This document shows, one piece after another, positions 54,427-61,647 of a stretch of DNA of 64,000 nt (its first letter is position 1; the number at the start of each line of letters is the position of its first letter). The stretch lies in IMG/VR virus record IMGVR_UViG_3300028610_000426, positions 19,101 to 83,100 of that record. One strand, given 5' to 3'. The position numbers were made by a program, and so were the translations under genes. The notes under the pieces are model-generated. The model saw nothing but the letters and a program-made list of their open reading frames with translations. It made no database searches and was not told where the DNA came from. This stretch comes from a virus.

Positions 54427-54606
54427 ATGCGGTACGGTAAAGTTATTGTTCAAATGGAAAACGGAAACCGGAAGGTTTACCAAAAGGTATGGGTGGTCCG
54501 GGATATTATCGACAAGGACCGAGAAGATGCCAAACGTATCTGTTTCTTTGATGGTTCAGAAATGATCCTTAAGGAAAAAGATATTAAATCAATAACCTAT
54601 CTATAA
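54427..54606 (+). CDS. small hypothetical protein
   Basis: This 59-aa protein has beta-like strands (V-I-V-Q-M, V-W-V-V-R) and an acidic/basic C-terminal half. AAGGAG precedes the ATG. Follows the Mini-A gene by two bases. Confidence 0.65.
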   Translation: MRYGKVIVQMENGNRKVYQKVWVVRDIIDKDREDAKRICFFDGSEMILKEKDIKSITYL

Positions 54607-54616
54607 GGAGCTTGTC

Positions 54617-54937
54617 ATGGGAATATCATCTTGTCAGGGTAAAGCTATATACCATCTCTGTCGCCCGATCTATACCCAATGCGCTTGTTCGTGGTGTCAT
54701 CACTTTCTCTTTGCTGGGGAGAGTAAAGACCCTATGGAAGATCGTATCTTTTGTGGTATAGGGAAGGTCACAGAAGAGTTCTGGTATACTAGTAATAGTT
54801 CCCGGTCTTGCCCCTATTCGGCCGTGTGTGGGCACAATTATGATGAGCTTGTCAAGGCACGAACAAGTGTGAAACAGATAACCACAGAGCAAAAGAAAGT
54901 AGCACAGCGGATGCAACAAATGTTATCTTGTCAATAA
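54617..54937 (+). CDS. cysteine-rich protein
   Basis: This 106-aa protein has ten Cys residues, including C-A-C-S-W-C near residue 22 and C-P-Y-S-A-V-C near 65. This suggests a metal cluster or two zinc sites. The tail is a Lys/Gln helix. AAGGAG upstream. Confidence 0.68.
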   Translation: MGISSCQGKAIYHLCRPIYTQCACSWCHHFLFAGESKDPMEDRIFCGIGKVTEEFWYTSNSSRSCPYSAVCGHNYDELVKARTSVKQITTEQKKVAQRMQQMLSCQ

Positions 54938-54951
54938 AATAAGGGGTGAAA

Positions 54952-55125
54952 ATGAGCGGTGGGGCGGCGGCTTGGTATACGTTAAAACAACGGCGTAATG
55001 AAAAAGAGAAAGAAGACTCAATTATAAAGAGAACAGCATTTAACCATATAAAGAAAGCTGTTTGTTACAAATGCGGCTATGGGGTAAACCAATATCCGTG
55101 TTGGAATTGTGGAGCTAAACAATGA
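54952..55125 (+). CDS. small zinc ribbon protein
   Basis: This 57-aa protein has a basic helical start and C-Y-K-C-G-Y...C-W-N-C-G (about 38-54), a clear zinc ribbon. GGGGTG lies upstream; ATGA overlap downstream. Confidence 0.7.
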   Translation: MSGGAAAWYTLKQRRNEKEKEDSIIKRTAFNHIKKAVCYKCGYGVNQYPCWNCGAKQ

Positions 55126-55370
55126 TTGAGTGTTATAAAAGTTTATGTATGTTCCATGAGGCTCAAATAGAACCAGAACTTGGACCGTACTGTCAACTGA
55201 GTTTCTGTGTACTGGAACCTCATTCCGAAATAGCCCGGAGTGAGTGGCCGGAGCTTCATCATTCCAACGAGGCGAAGGAGGGGGATATCGTCTGGGGAGA
55301 GATTCAGCGTATCGGTAATTCCATAAATTCGGTCAGAACGTGGCATTTGAGTAGGAGGAAAGCGTCATGA
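55122..55370 (+). CDS. hypothetical protein ending RRKAS
   Basis: This 82-aa protein was not recognised. Its last codons and stop (AGGAAAGCGTCATGA) are repeated at the end of the next gene. Confidence 0.62.
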   Translation: MIECYKSLCMFHEAQIEPELGPYCQLSFCVLEPHSEIARSEWPELHHSNEAKEGDIVWGEIQRIGNSINSVRTWHLSRRKAS

Positions 55371-55510
55371 AGGTCTATCCTTTCAAGGATGGGGTGGTGG
55401 GTTGGTTGTTGTGGCACTGGTATGAATTTACAAGGCCCCGGCCAGCTTATCATGACTTGGATCACAATCACCACCCAAAACCAAAAATTTTCAGAAGGAA
55501 AGCGTCATGA
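55367..55510 (+). CDS. small hypothetical protein ending RRKAS
   Basis: This 47-aa protein has Trp-rich and His-rich parts (H-N-H-H-P near residue 34). AGGAGG precedes ATG 55367. Its end repeats the R-R-K-A-S end of the upstream gene, including the ribosome binding site for the next start. Confidence 0.55.
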   Translation: MKVYPFKDGVVGWLLWHWYEFTRPRPAYHDLDHNHHPKPKIFRRKAS

Positions 55511-55770
55511 TGGAAAGAATATTTATTTTGTTATTATTGATTGGTTGTATCATAGGCATGTATGTGTGTCTTTATATTATATGGCATATGATAAAATCAG
55601 TCATAAAGGAGAATGCCATGTTGGATAAGATAAAGGTCCACGTGCTGGAGGTGAACGACATCAATGATACCGTAGAGGAACTTACAACTGAAATCTTAAG
55701 TCCTTTACACGATATGATACTGGACGGGAGCAAAAAGGTCCGTATCACTGTGGAGATAACTGATGTTTGA
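55507..55770 (+). CDS. membrane-anchored protein
   Basis: This 87-aa protein has one membrane helix (residues 4-30) and a small soluble domain. An internal ATG at 55618 has a better ribosome binding site (AAAGGAG), so a soluble 50-residue form may also be made. Confidence 0.62.
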   Translation: MMERIFILLLLIGCIIGMYVCLYIIWHMIKSVIKENAMLDKIKVHVLEVNDINDTVEELTTEILSPLHDMILDGSKKVRITVEITDV

Positions 55771-55909
55771 ATATTATGGTTTTAAATCTACTGGCAGTAA
55801 GGCCCGTGATCTTATGGGGGTGGTAGGTGAGCCCGAACAAGTGTCGTTCTGGCGTTTCGTTGGTTTGATCCTGTCAGGACGGCGCTGGAGAATTGAGAGG
55901 TTAAACTGA
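55763..55909 (+). CDS. small basic protein
   Basis: This 48-aa protein overlaps the previous gene by eight bases and the next by one (TGATG). It has a hydrophobic stretch W-R-F-V-G-L-I-L near residue 30 and an Arg-rich end. Confidence 0.55.
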   Translation: MFEYYGFKSTGSKARDLMGVVGEPEQVSFWRFVGLILSGRRWRIERLN

Positions 55910-56058
55910 TGTTTAAAAAAATCAAGATGATAGGACGCCAACTTCTTTATGTGTTCCTGAAACTGGGGATTATTGTGGGGACAGTTTTATTTATGGGATG
56001 TTTGGTGGCCGCCTTTTTTACTCCTATTGTTTTAATCGTCAAAGTGATAATTGGATAG
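55909..56058 (+). CDS. small membrane protein
   Basis: This 49-aa protein has a basic start and a long hydrophobic segment (about residues 12-46) that could span once or twice. TGATG overlap sets the start. Confidence 0.62.
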   Translation: MFKKIKMIGRQLLYVFLKLGIIVGTVLFMGCLVAAFFTPIVLIVKVIIG

Positions 56059-56090
56059 TTATACGCAGATTAACCTGACTGTGCGTATAA
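56059..56090 (+). promoter_or_regulatory. hairpin directly before a ribosome binding site
   Basis: TTATACGCA (56059-56067) pairs with TGCGTATAA (56082-56090), nine bp, ending two bases before GGAGGT of the 56100 gene. It may separate translation of the two genes or block RNA decay. Confidence 0.5.
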
Positions 56091-56099
56091 GGAGGTATC

Positions 56100-56372
56100 A
56101 TGTTTATTAAAGATAAAAATCATTTAAAGGGTTTTTTACACCGTACTCAACGGAGCTTCTGTGGATATGATCCTTATGGTATTGTTGTTCAAGGAACAAT
56201 AACTCCCCCTCCATCGTTCTGTGATTGTAAGTACGGCGCTACGCTTCCCAACTTGGGACCAACCGAAAAGAATGGGTGTCCTGAGCTTCGTTGTATGGTA
56301 GAACTTCTCAGCCTCATGACAGAAGAAGAATACGCCACCATTATGGAGCGTGGAAATCACTCAACAATATAA
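56100..56372 (+). CDS. cysteine-containing hypothetical protein
   Basis: This 90-aa protein has C-D-C-K near residue 41 and C-P-E-L-R-C near 60, probably a metal site. AAGGAGGT precedes the ATG. Confidence 0.68.
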   Translation: MFIKDKNHLKGFLHRTQRSFCGYDPYGIVVQGTITPPPSFCDCKYGATLPNLGPTEKNGCPELRCMVELLSLMTEEEYATIMERGNHSTI

Positions 56373-56381
56373 CTATTTTTC

Positions 56382-56410
56382 TTGACATATACCTCTAAAT
56401 TGGTTATATT
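56382..56410 (+). promoter_or_regulatory. early promoter cassette
   Basis: TTGACA (56382) and TATATT (56405), spacer 17, then ATAAGTGGAGGTAATAATG. The start codon lies about ten bases after the presumed transcription start. Confidence 0.85.
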
Positions 56411-56426
56411 ATAAGTGGAGGTAATA

Positions 56427-56549
56427 ATGAAAAACTTAAAATGTAACGGAGACAAGAAAATAGATTTGGATAAGATATCTTCCGATGCTGTCGGGCCGTG
56501 GATTGTTAAATGTACCGGCTGTGAAAACTGCACAACAGAGACCTCATGA
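56427..56549 (+). CDS. small cysteine-containing protein
   Basis: This 40-aa protein has Cys at residue 6 and C-T-G-C-E-N-C near residue 29. GTGGAGGT precedes it directly behind the promoter; ATGA overlap downstream. Confidence 0.65.
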   Translation: MKNLKCNGDKKIDLDKISSDAVGPWIVKCTGCENCTTETS

Positions 56550-56794
56550 AATTCCTAGTCATTAAACGCCCGGAGAAGAGTTGGTCATGGGGTATTGGGT
56601 ACATCAAATTCGGTGCCTTCTGGGGCTTCTACGATGAGGCCGAGAAACTCAGGGCGGTCATCACCACTGACAAATACAACCGGAAGACGATCTTTCGGAG
56701 AGTGGGTAACAAGTTTGAACCCTTCGCAACGTTCTGGGGTGTGAACTTCGCTAAAGCGTTTATCAGGGAATCACATAAGAAAGGTGTTATCTGA
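56546..56794 (+). CDS. hypothetical protein
   Basis: This 82-aa basic protein has W-S-W-G-I-G-Y-I-K-F near residue 13 and many aromatic residues. Not recognised. Confidence 0.65.
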   Translation: MKFLVIKRPEKSWSWGIGYIKFGAFWGFYDEAEKLRAVITTDKYNRKTIFRRVGNKFEPFATFWGVNFAKAFIRESHKKGVI

Positions 56795-56961
56795 TGAAAA
56801 AAGTATTGCCGAAAAATGGGGATCGCCGTACAGTGGGACAATATCTCTTGTTCCCAAAAATCATTGATGGTGTAAGACGTTGGTTAGAGTTTGCTGTTTG
56901 GGAAGAAGAGTTCGTAGAGTCGAAACCATATGGAATTTGGTTTGCTAAGAGGTGGATATAA
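56794..56961 (+). CDS. small hypothetical protein
   Basis: This 55-aa protein reads as short beta strands (G-Q-Y-L-L-F-P, W-L-E-F-A-V-W), possibly a small barrel. TGATG couples it to the upstream gene. Confidence 0.62.
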   Translation: MKKVLPKNGDRRTVGQYLLFPKIIDGVRRWLEFAVWEEEFVESKPYGIWFAKRWI

Positions 56962-56977
56962 TCTGATAGTATTTTCC

Positions 56978-57006
56978 TTGACATTCACCGCTTAATTGGT
57001 TATATT
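56978..57006 (+). promoter_or_regulatory. early promoter cassette
   Basis: TTGACA (56978) and TATATT (57001), spacer 17, followed by ATAGGTGGAGGTAATAACG and ATG 57026. Confidence 0.85.
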
Positions 57007-57025
57007 ATAGGTGGAGGTAATAACG

Positions 57026-57220
57026 ATGGCAAGAATGGTATTCGGTAACTGGGCAAGCGATGAACCAAGAGAACGAAAGCCCACCCATTATGCCCCAAAC
57101 ATGCATTTCTATTGTACCGGCCGAAGAGCCAGATTCGCAAAGCACGAATTCACCAACGAAAGACTCATAGTGACCTGTAAAGTGTGTTTACGGAAGCTCA
57201 AGAAGGAAGGGATCATCTGA
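57026..57220 (+). CDS. small zinc module protein
   Basis: This 64-aa protein has H-Y-A-P-N-M-H-F-Y-C-T-G...V-T-C-K-V-C (about 21-55), a variant of the zinc module seen at 48927 and 49534. TGATG overlap downstream. Confidence 0.68.
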   Translation: MARMVFGNWASDEPRERKPTHYAPNMHFYCTGRRARFAKHEFTNERLIVTCKVCLRKLKKEGII

Positions 57221-57555
57221 TGGACCTCAGCAAGTATGCCAAGAATCTGACCGAGACTGAAAAAGAATACGGGTACTTCGTGGTTAATACCCGGCTCCTG
57301 AAGGCTCTGTCCCCTGACACTAAACTGGTTAATGTTCATGGAGCTTATGCTTATTATGGTGACAGGCTCTTGTGGGATTCAATCAGGTGTTGTAATCTCC
57401 GGTATGCATTGGAATTAAGAAGGTCTCATATGGAGGAAGGTAGAAGGCGAAATCTCCGATGGACGGCACGGCTGGCCACGGATGCAGACCTTGAAAGAAT
57501 CAAACCCAACGATTTTTATTTCCCAAAGAAAGGAGACCGTGGCTATGTTCACTAA
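57220..57555 (+). CDS. hypothetical protein
   Basis: This 111-aa protein was not recognised. It has a hydrophobic N-terminal half and a basic Arg-rich stretch near residue 70. It overlaps the next gene by 11 bases. Confidence 0.68.
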   Translation: MDLSKYAKNLTETEKEYGYFVVNTRLLKALSPDTKLVNVHGAYAYYGDRLLWDSIRCCNLRYALELRRSHMEEGRRRNLRWTARLATDADLERIKPNDFYFPKKGDRGYVH

Positions 57556-57895
57556 AGTCAAAGGACCGGGCGGTAAGCCCATAGAAGCATACATGACCGC
57601 CGGGGTGGATGCTGAGTACGGCCCAGTGGAAGGCGGTATGTGGTTGGGAGAGGCTATTAAAGCTTTCCTGAAGTTCCCCGTGGACATGATAGTCCTTGAG
57701 TGGGCCGAAGGTGGTAAACTTACATTCCGTGCCGCTGGTTACACCATGGATAAGGATGGTGTGGAAGGTCCGCTGGAAGAGGATAAAGTCATCACGACCT
57801 TGACTGAGATCATGAAGGTCAAGAAGATGTGGTTGAAGATTGATGACTACGGTGACAAGTTCGTTGCCACCCTTCTCTTCCCAGATGAGTATTAA
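57545..57895 (+). CDS. hypothetical protein
   Basis: This 116-aa beta-rich acidic protein was not recognised. ATG 57545 follows AAAGGAGACC. It ends at TAA 57893-57895 in the sequence TAATA. Confidence 0.7.
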   Translation: MFTKVKGPGGKPIEAYMTAGVDAEYGPVEGGMWLGEAIKAFLKFPVDMIVLEWAEGGKLTFRAAGYTMDKDGVEGPLEEDKVITTLTEIMKVKKMWLKIDDYGDKFVATLLFPDEY

Positions 57896-58038
57896 TAAAA
57901 CTTATCTACACAACTTGCCCAGCGTGTCGGGGTCTGGCATTAGCAACGCCGGACCCAGACGGTTGGTGGGTACAGTGTCTGGATCACTACTTTGACTGCG
58001 GGTATGATTACTTCCCGAAAACATTAAGGGGGTTATGA
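57895..58038 (+). pseudogene. small zinc-type reading frame lacking a standard start (TAATA junction)
   Basis: A 47-codon frame encodes a coherent protein with C-P-A-C-R-G, D-G-W-W-V-Q-C-L-D-H and C-G-Y-D-Y, a likely zinc fold. It ends in TGA overlapping the next ATG (ATGA), the normal junction of this genome. No ATG, GTG or TTG exists after the preceding in-frame stop. The frame begins at ATA 57895 in TAATA, exactly where neighbouring genes have TAATG. It is either an ATG-to-ATA mutant or a gene using an AUA start. Confidence 0.5.
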
Positions 58039-58334
58039 TGATTAAGAATATTCTAATTATAATTTTGATTTGTCTAATCATTCCCGTATATGCGGTTGCT
58101 GATGATGGGTTTTATATTCAGGGAGGAATCGCTTTTCATTCAATGCCAATGGATTGCCCAGAATATTGTGGGACCAATCCCTTAATGGATTTTGGTGCGG
58201 GTTATACAATTGATTTGGGCGAGTGGACCGTAGATATATATTTTGAACACCGGTCATCGTTATTTGATTACGAGGACGGATATGGTCATAATTTGCTCGG
58301 ACTTGGTTTCCGTAAATACTTTAAAGAAAGGTGA
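58035..58334 (+). CDS. exported small protein, outer-membrane-like
   Basis: This 99-aa protein has a signal peptide (hydrophobic residues 5-20, Ala-Val-Ala-Asp cleavage region). The mature part has alternating beta strands (I-Q-G-G-I-A-F-H, V-D-I-Y-F-E-H, G-L-G-F-R-K-Y-F), resembling a small outer-membrane barrel. GGGGGT lies upstream; ATG 58038 is an alternative. It may alter the infected cell surface. Confidence 0.65.
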   Translation: MMIKNILIIILICLIIPVYAVADDGFYIQGGIAFHSMPMDCPEYCGTNPLMDFGAGYTIDLGEWTVDIYFEHRSSLFDYEDGYGHNLLGLGFRKYFKER

Positions 58335-58339
58335 ACTAT

Positions 58340-58597
58340 ATGGTTAAATGTGGTTTAACAGATCATGAAAGATATTTATTAGCACTTAGTATAGAGCGCC
58401 GCCGGAAGAAGTGTCCGTGGAGCGGCACTACTATGATTTATGGGGAGGTTGGAACTTTCATGGGGGATTATGATAAAGAGACTAACCGTTACGCTTGTCC
58501 GGGATGTGATAAGCCTGTAAAAATGCGCCCCCTTCCGTCTCTTCCTTCTCGTTATGCTATGATCCCACGACACAACCATTCTCTTAAAAAAGAGTAG
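58340..58597 (+). CDS. zinc-binding protein
   Basis: This 85-aa protein has a Cys near residue 25 and C-P-G-C-D-K near residue 55, with basic surroundings. ATG 58340 is preceded by AAAGGTGAAC; GTG 58331 would add three residues. Confidence 0.65.
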   Translation: MVKCGLTDHERYLLALSIERRRKKCPWSGTTMIYGEVGTFMGDYDKETNRYACPGCDKPVKMRPLPSLPSRYAMIPRHNHSLKKE

Positions 58598-58605
58598 TAT
58601 TTTAA

Positions 58606-58634
58606 TTGACATCTCCGCCTAAAAAGGTTATATT
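58606..58634 (+). promoter_or_regulatory. early promoter cassette
   Basis: TTGACA (58606) and TATATT (58629), spacer 17, followed by GTAAGTGGAGGTAAGAGTTA and ATG 58655. Confidence 0.85.
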
Positions 58635-58654
58635 GTAAGTGGAGGTAAGAGTTA

Positions 58655-59143
58655 ATGACAGACAAGACAAAAAGAATTGAAGCTTTCAAAGAGTATGTCA
58701 ATTTTGCAAGTAGCGTGATACCTATCCCAGATAACTTCGGTTGGAATCCTATTACTTGGGCTACTGAGAAAGCTGTTGCCTATCCCGTTGTCAGACATGA
58801 GGACCGGGGAAAGACTTTCAACAACAAGTGTTACAATAATAGCTTAGAAGAAACCCCACGATATATTTATTGTGAAGGGTATACTGACATTCCCAATATT
58901 TCTTTACCAATACATCATGGATGGAACTTTGATTCAGATACCGAAGAGGCTGTTGATGTGACTCTTTCGGACCCGGAAGACAGAGCCTACTGGGGGACCA
59001 AACTTCCCTACTTCATGGTTGTTGCCGCTATCTGTCATGATGCTTGGCCACACTGTTACGGGGTCATCAACACCGTGATGAATATGAGCCGGGATGAGAG
59101 AGAAGCAATCAAGAAAGAACTTGATGAAAAAGGGCTGTTATGA
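58655..59143 (+). CDS. conserved phage protein, possible papain-fold relative
   Basis: This 162-aa protein has K-C-Y-N-N-S (about 57-62), Y-C-E-G-Y-T (about 72-77), I-H-H-G-W-N near residue 86 and V-D-V-T near 99. This Cys...His...Asp order resembles small phage proteins that may have a papain/transglutaminase-like fold. That reading is tentative. Confidence 0.6.
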   Translation: MTDKTKRIEAFKEYVNFASSVIPIPDNFGWNPITWATEKAVAYPVVRHEDRGKTFNNKCYNNSLEETPRYIYCEGYTDIPNISLPIHHGWNFDSDTEEAVDVTLSDPEDRAYWGTKLPYFMVVAAICHDAWPHCYGVINTVMNMSRDEREAIKKELDEKGLL

Positions 59144-60303
59144 AAACCACAACCAACACAAAACGAAGTGAGAAAGCACGAGAGTTTTTAAATGCTGGCT
59201 TCACTTCCATGGCGGCTAAGAAAAGAGCCAATGAGTTGGTCAGCCGTGAATACGATGCAGTTCGAAGTGAACTCATGAAGGATTTTCTGGTTAAGAGAGA
59301 GGCAGAGCCGACAAAGGCTGATTACTACGATGATCTTTACTGGGACTTCCCCGATTATGTTCACAACTTCAAGGTTGAAAACCTCAATCTCAATGAAGAT
59401 TATAATGAAGCCGTTGAGAGGATTCTGAAGCTCAAGGCTCTCAGAAACGAGATCAAAGATGCAGTCGTTACCAAACCCCTGTCAAAGAAAGCCAAGGCTG
59501 ATATCGAAAGAGTTGAGCTTGAACTGAGTGTAAGTGACACGGGTAGGGCAAGGGTTGAAAAATTAGTGACTGACATTTCTGAGGTCTGGAGAAAAAGGAT
59601 CGAAGCTGACTACCGTAAGAGAGTTTTCGGAGCTATCCGGGAATTCCGGATAGCTGAAGACATTCTGGTTATTCCTTACACCAAAAGTTATTCTCCCAAG
59701 TGGAACAGGAACAACCACTACTATTCTCTTTTTGCAAGACTGGTTGATAGTGTTCACATGGGGATGTACAGCAACAAGATAGCTTCTCCCAAAGTTTACA
59801 CCCTGAAGCCTGAGTGGAAAACACTTCTGAAAGCGGCTGTTAAAAGAGATGGTGAAGAGGCTGTTGCAAGATTTATTTATAAGGTAACCGGAAAGCTTCT
59901 GAGTATTGTGGATAATATCCCCGGTGATTTCGAAGTAACAACGCACGGTGAGCTTTGGAGATCAACACTTCTTTTCAAGTGGACAAGCGGTGTGAGCTTC
60001 ATCGTTGAAAACAAAATAGTTTATGCAGTTAGAGGGTGGACACCTTACAACAGTTTCCCCTTGACCTTCCACAAGGTGATTCTTGAAGATGGTTCAAGAA
60101 TGAAAACTCCTTCAGAAGCTAAATTGAAAAAGTATTTTGGGAGGGTGTTGAAAATAGTAACATGTATACACTGTAAAAAAGAACTTCCGTTTGGGGCATC
60201 TTATTCCGCCGGAATCGATGGTAAGGAATTCGCCTGTGAAAATTGTTTCCTGAGCCCTGAGCATTATGTACCTTGGCCCGAAGAATTAATATCAAAGGAG
60301 TAA
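59140..60303 (+). CDS. hypothetical protein with C-terminal zinc ribbon
   Basis: This 387-aa protein has a long charged helical N-terminal part (about 1-150), a beta-rich middle, and C-I-H-C-K-K-E-L-P-F-G...F-A-C-E-N-C (about 343-367) at the end. No domain recognised. Overlaps the previous gene by four bases. Confidence 0.7.
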   Translation: MKTTTNTKRSEKAREFLNAGFTSMAAKKRANELVSREYDAVRSELMKDFLVKREAEPTKADYYDDLYWDFPDYVHNFKVENLNLNEDYNEAVERILKLKALRNEIKDAVVTKPLSKKAKADIERVELELSVSDTGRARVEKLVTDISEVWRKRIEADYRKRVFGAIREFRIAEDILVIPYTKSYSPKWNRNNHYYSLFARLVDSVHMGMYSNKIASPKVYTLKPEWKTLLKAAVKRDGEEAVARFIYKVTGKLLSIVDNIPGDFEVTTHGELWRSTLLFKWTSGVSFIVENKIVYAVRGWTPYNSFPLTFHKVILEDGSRMKTPSEAKLKKYFGRVLKIVTCIHCKKELPFGASYSAGIDGKEFACENCFLSPEHYVPWPEELISKE

Positions 60304-60305
60304 TA

Positions 60306-60476
60306 ATGAAGAGTATTGAGAAAGAACTTAATATTATATTTTTGGCTTTTGGTGGTTTGTTTGGTATCCTCGGATTAATCTTCATTGGCCGTCCAGACAC
60401 ATATCCCTACCCATTTGTACTAATGACGTTCGGGTGGATATTTATGTGGATCGCTCATATAGGGAAACCGAAATGA
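60306..60476 (+). CDS. two-pass membrane protein
   Basis: This 56-aa protein has two hydrophobic helices (about 9-27 and 34-52) joined by a short loop with Pro and Tyr. AAAGGAG precedes ATG 60306. Confidence 0.68.
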   Translation: MKSIEKELNIIFLAFGGLFGILGLIFIGRPDTYPYPFVLMTFGWIFMWIAHIGKPK

Positions 60477-60506
60477 GAACCCCTACTTACAGTGTGGAGA
60501 ATGGGT

Positions 60507-60782
60507 ATGAATAATCATAGATGGTCTGGATGGCCCGGAGCATACTGCCTAAAATGCGGGTGTGAAGATGCAGTAGAAAATGCACTAGCATTAGGATGGT
60601 ACGATCCAATAAAAAATACTTATGATACTCCAGAGCATGAAGAGGAAGTCGTGGCAACTTTTGTCTGTAGTGTCAGTGATATTGAATGGGCAGAGCACCT
60701 TGAAAGACAAGGAAAGTTGCACTTATGGAAAAACATAGAACAGCTTCTAAATAAGCATAGATTGAAAGAGGAGGCGACATGA
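60507..60782 (+). CDS. zinc-binding phage protein
   Basis: This 91-aa protein starts M-N-N-H-R-W-S-G-W-P-G-A-Y-C-L-K-C-G-C. I recall the H-R-W-S-G-W-P-G-A-x-C-x-x-C-G start from other phages. ATG 60507 is seven bases after GGAG; GTG 60492 and ATG 60501 are too close. Confidence 0.68.
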   Translation: MNNHRWSGWPGAYCLKCGCEDAVENALALGWYDPIKNTYDTPEHEEEVVATFVCSVSDIEWAEHLERQGKLHLWKNIEQLLNKHRLKEEAT

Positions 60783-61003
60783 GAGCACTAACGTATAGTA
60801 GACCATCACTACCATTTATCAAATGGCCAAGGGCTTTAAAGCCCTTGGTTGGTTTGAAAATCAGTTACCACGCTAAAGGGTCGTTGATACCAGTGATTTC
60901 TATGGTTGATGAAGTCAAAAAAGGTAATATTCTTTTGGCTACTGGGGAATGGATTCATACCAGCACTCATAATCTGGAAAAAATTCATAACAACCCTGTA
61001 TAA
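60779..61003 (+). CDS. hypothetical protein
   Basis: This 74-aa beta-rich basic protein was not recognised. A 22-bp perfect palindrome (60827-60848) lies inside it and encodes P-R-A-L-K-P-L. Confidence 0.65.
   Translation: MRALTYSRPSLPFIKWPRALKPLVGLKISYHAKGSLIPVISMVDEVKKGNILLATGEWIHTSTHNLEKIHNNPV
60827..60848. repeat. 22-bp perfect palindrome
   Basis: CCAAGGGCTT followed by TA and AAGCCCTTGG forms an uninterrupted palindrome within a coding gene. It could be a protein binding site or an RNA hairpin. Confidence 0.7.
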
Positions 61004-61029
61004 CTGTGGTATTATAAAAGGAGAAAAAC

Positions 61030-61140
61030 ATGTATCCAACACAAGACCCACATATATTACAAAGAATTATTGACGAGCTTCTGTCAAGAGTTCTGATATT
61101 AGAATCTATAATTAATGAACGTCTTCCACTCGGACCCTAA
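61030..61140 (+). CDS. very small helical protein
   Basis: This 36-aa protein (M-Y-P-T-Q-D-P-H-I-L-Q) is a probable single helix with regularly spaced Leu and Ile. AAAAGGAG precedes the ATG; TAATGA couples it to the next gene. Confidence 0.6.
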   Translation: MYPTQDPHILQRIIDELLSRVLILESIINERLPLGP

Positions 61141-61292
61141 TGATCATGAAAAGAAAACTAGAGGAAAGACGCCCGTATGATGCGTGGGATATGAGCGGGT
61201 TTAGAACTACACCGTGGGTAGCATGGCTGGCTGTTATCTTTTTTATAATAATGGGAGCCCTCTTTTTGTTTGGAGTACCCCCTGCTCCCTAA
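61140..61292 (+). CDS. small membrane protein
   Basis: This 50-aa protein has a charged N-terminal 20 residues and one membrane helix (about 26-45). ATG 61140 overlaps the previous stop; ATG 61146 is an alternative. Confidence 0.6.
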   Translation: MIMKRKLEERRPYDAWDMSGFRTTPWVAWLAVIFFIIMGALFLFGVPPAP

Positions 61293-61314
61293 TTGTTGTC
61301 CATCAAATAACCCC

Positions 61315-61542
61315 ATGTGTGGCCGGGGATATACTGGCGCAACCGTTTGGTGTGCTGACTGTCTTGTAGAACACGGCAAGACGCTTGACACAATTGTAAT
61401 TGAACTTCCAAAGGAGAAAAACCATGCCGTGGAAAAAGTATCGAAGAACAAACATACAACCAAGCGAAATGAGACCTTACATCCCCGGAGAAGACTTGAG
61501 CAAAATATCCGTAAGTCCGGAAATCACACCCAGAGAAGGTGA
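61315..61542 (+). CDS. possible zinc-containing protein overlapping the next gene
   Basis: This 75-aa frame starts M-C-G-R-G-Y-T-G-A-T-V-W-C-A-D-C, which looks like a real zinc module, but no ribosome binding site is visible. It overlaps the well-supported 61424 gene by 119 bases. An earlier TTG at 61270 would add 15 residues with two more Cys. Confidence 0.4.
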   Translation: MCGRGYTGATVWCADCLVEHGKTLDTIVIELPKEKNHAVEKVSKNKHTTKRNETLHPRRRLEQNIRKSGNHTQRR

Positions 61543-61627
61543 TATGGTTGCTCGTGATCCGGACTGTCACACTGACCAGTGGTTAGTTACCAGAACGTAC
61601 TTTGAAAAGAATTTGGAACCATTGTAA
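61424..61627 (+). CDS. conserved small phage protein
   Basis: This 67-aa protein starts M-P-W-K-K-Y-R-R and contains M-R-P-Y-I-P-G-E-D-L near residue 16 and D-Q-W-L-V near 51, a layout I recall from other phages. AAAGGAG precedes ATG 61424. Confidence 0.72.
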   Translation: MPWKKYRRTNIQPSEMRPYIPGEDLSKISVSPEITPREGDMVARDPDCHTDQWLVTRTYFEKNLEPL

Positions 61628-61647
61628 ATTTGTAAAGGAGGTTCATC

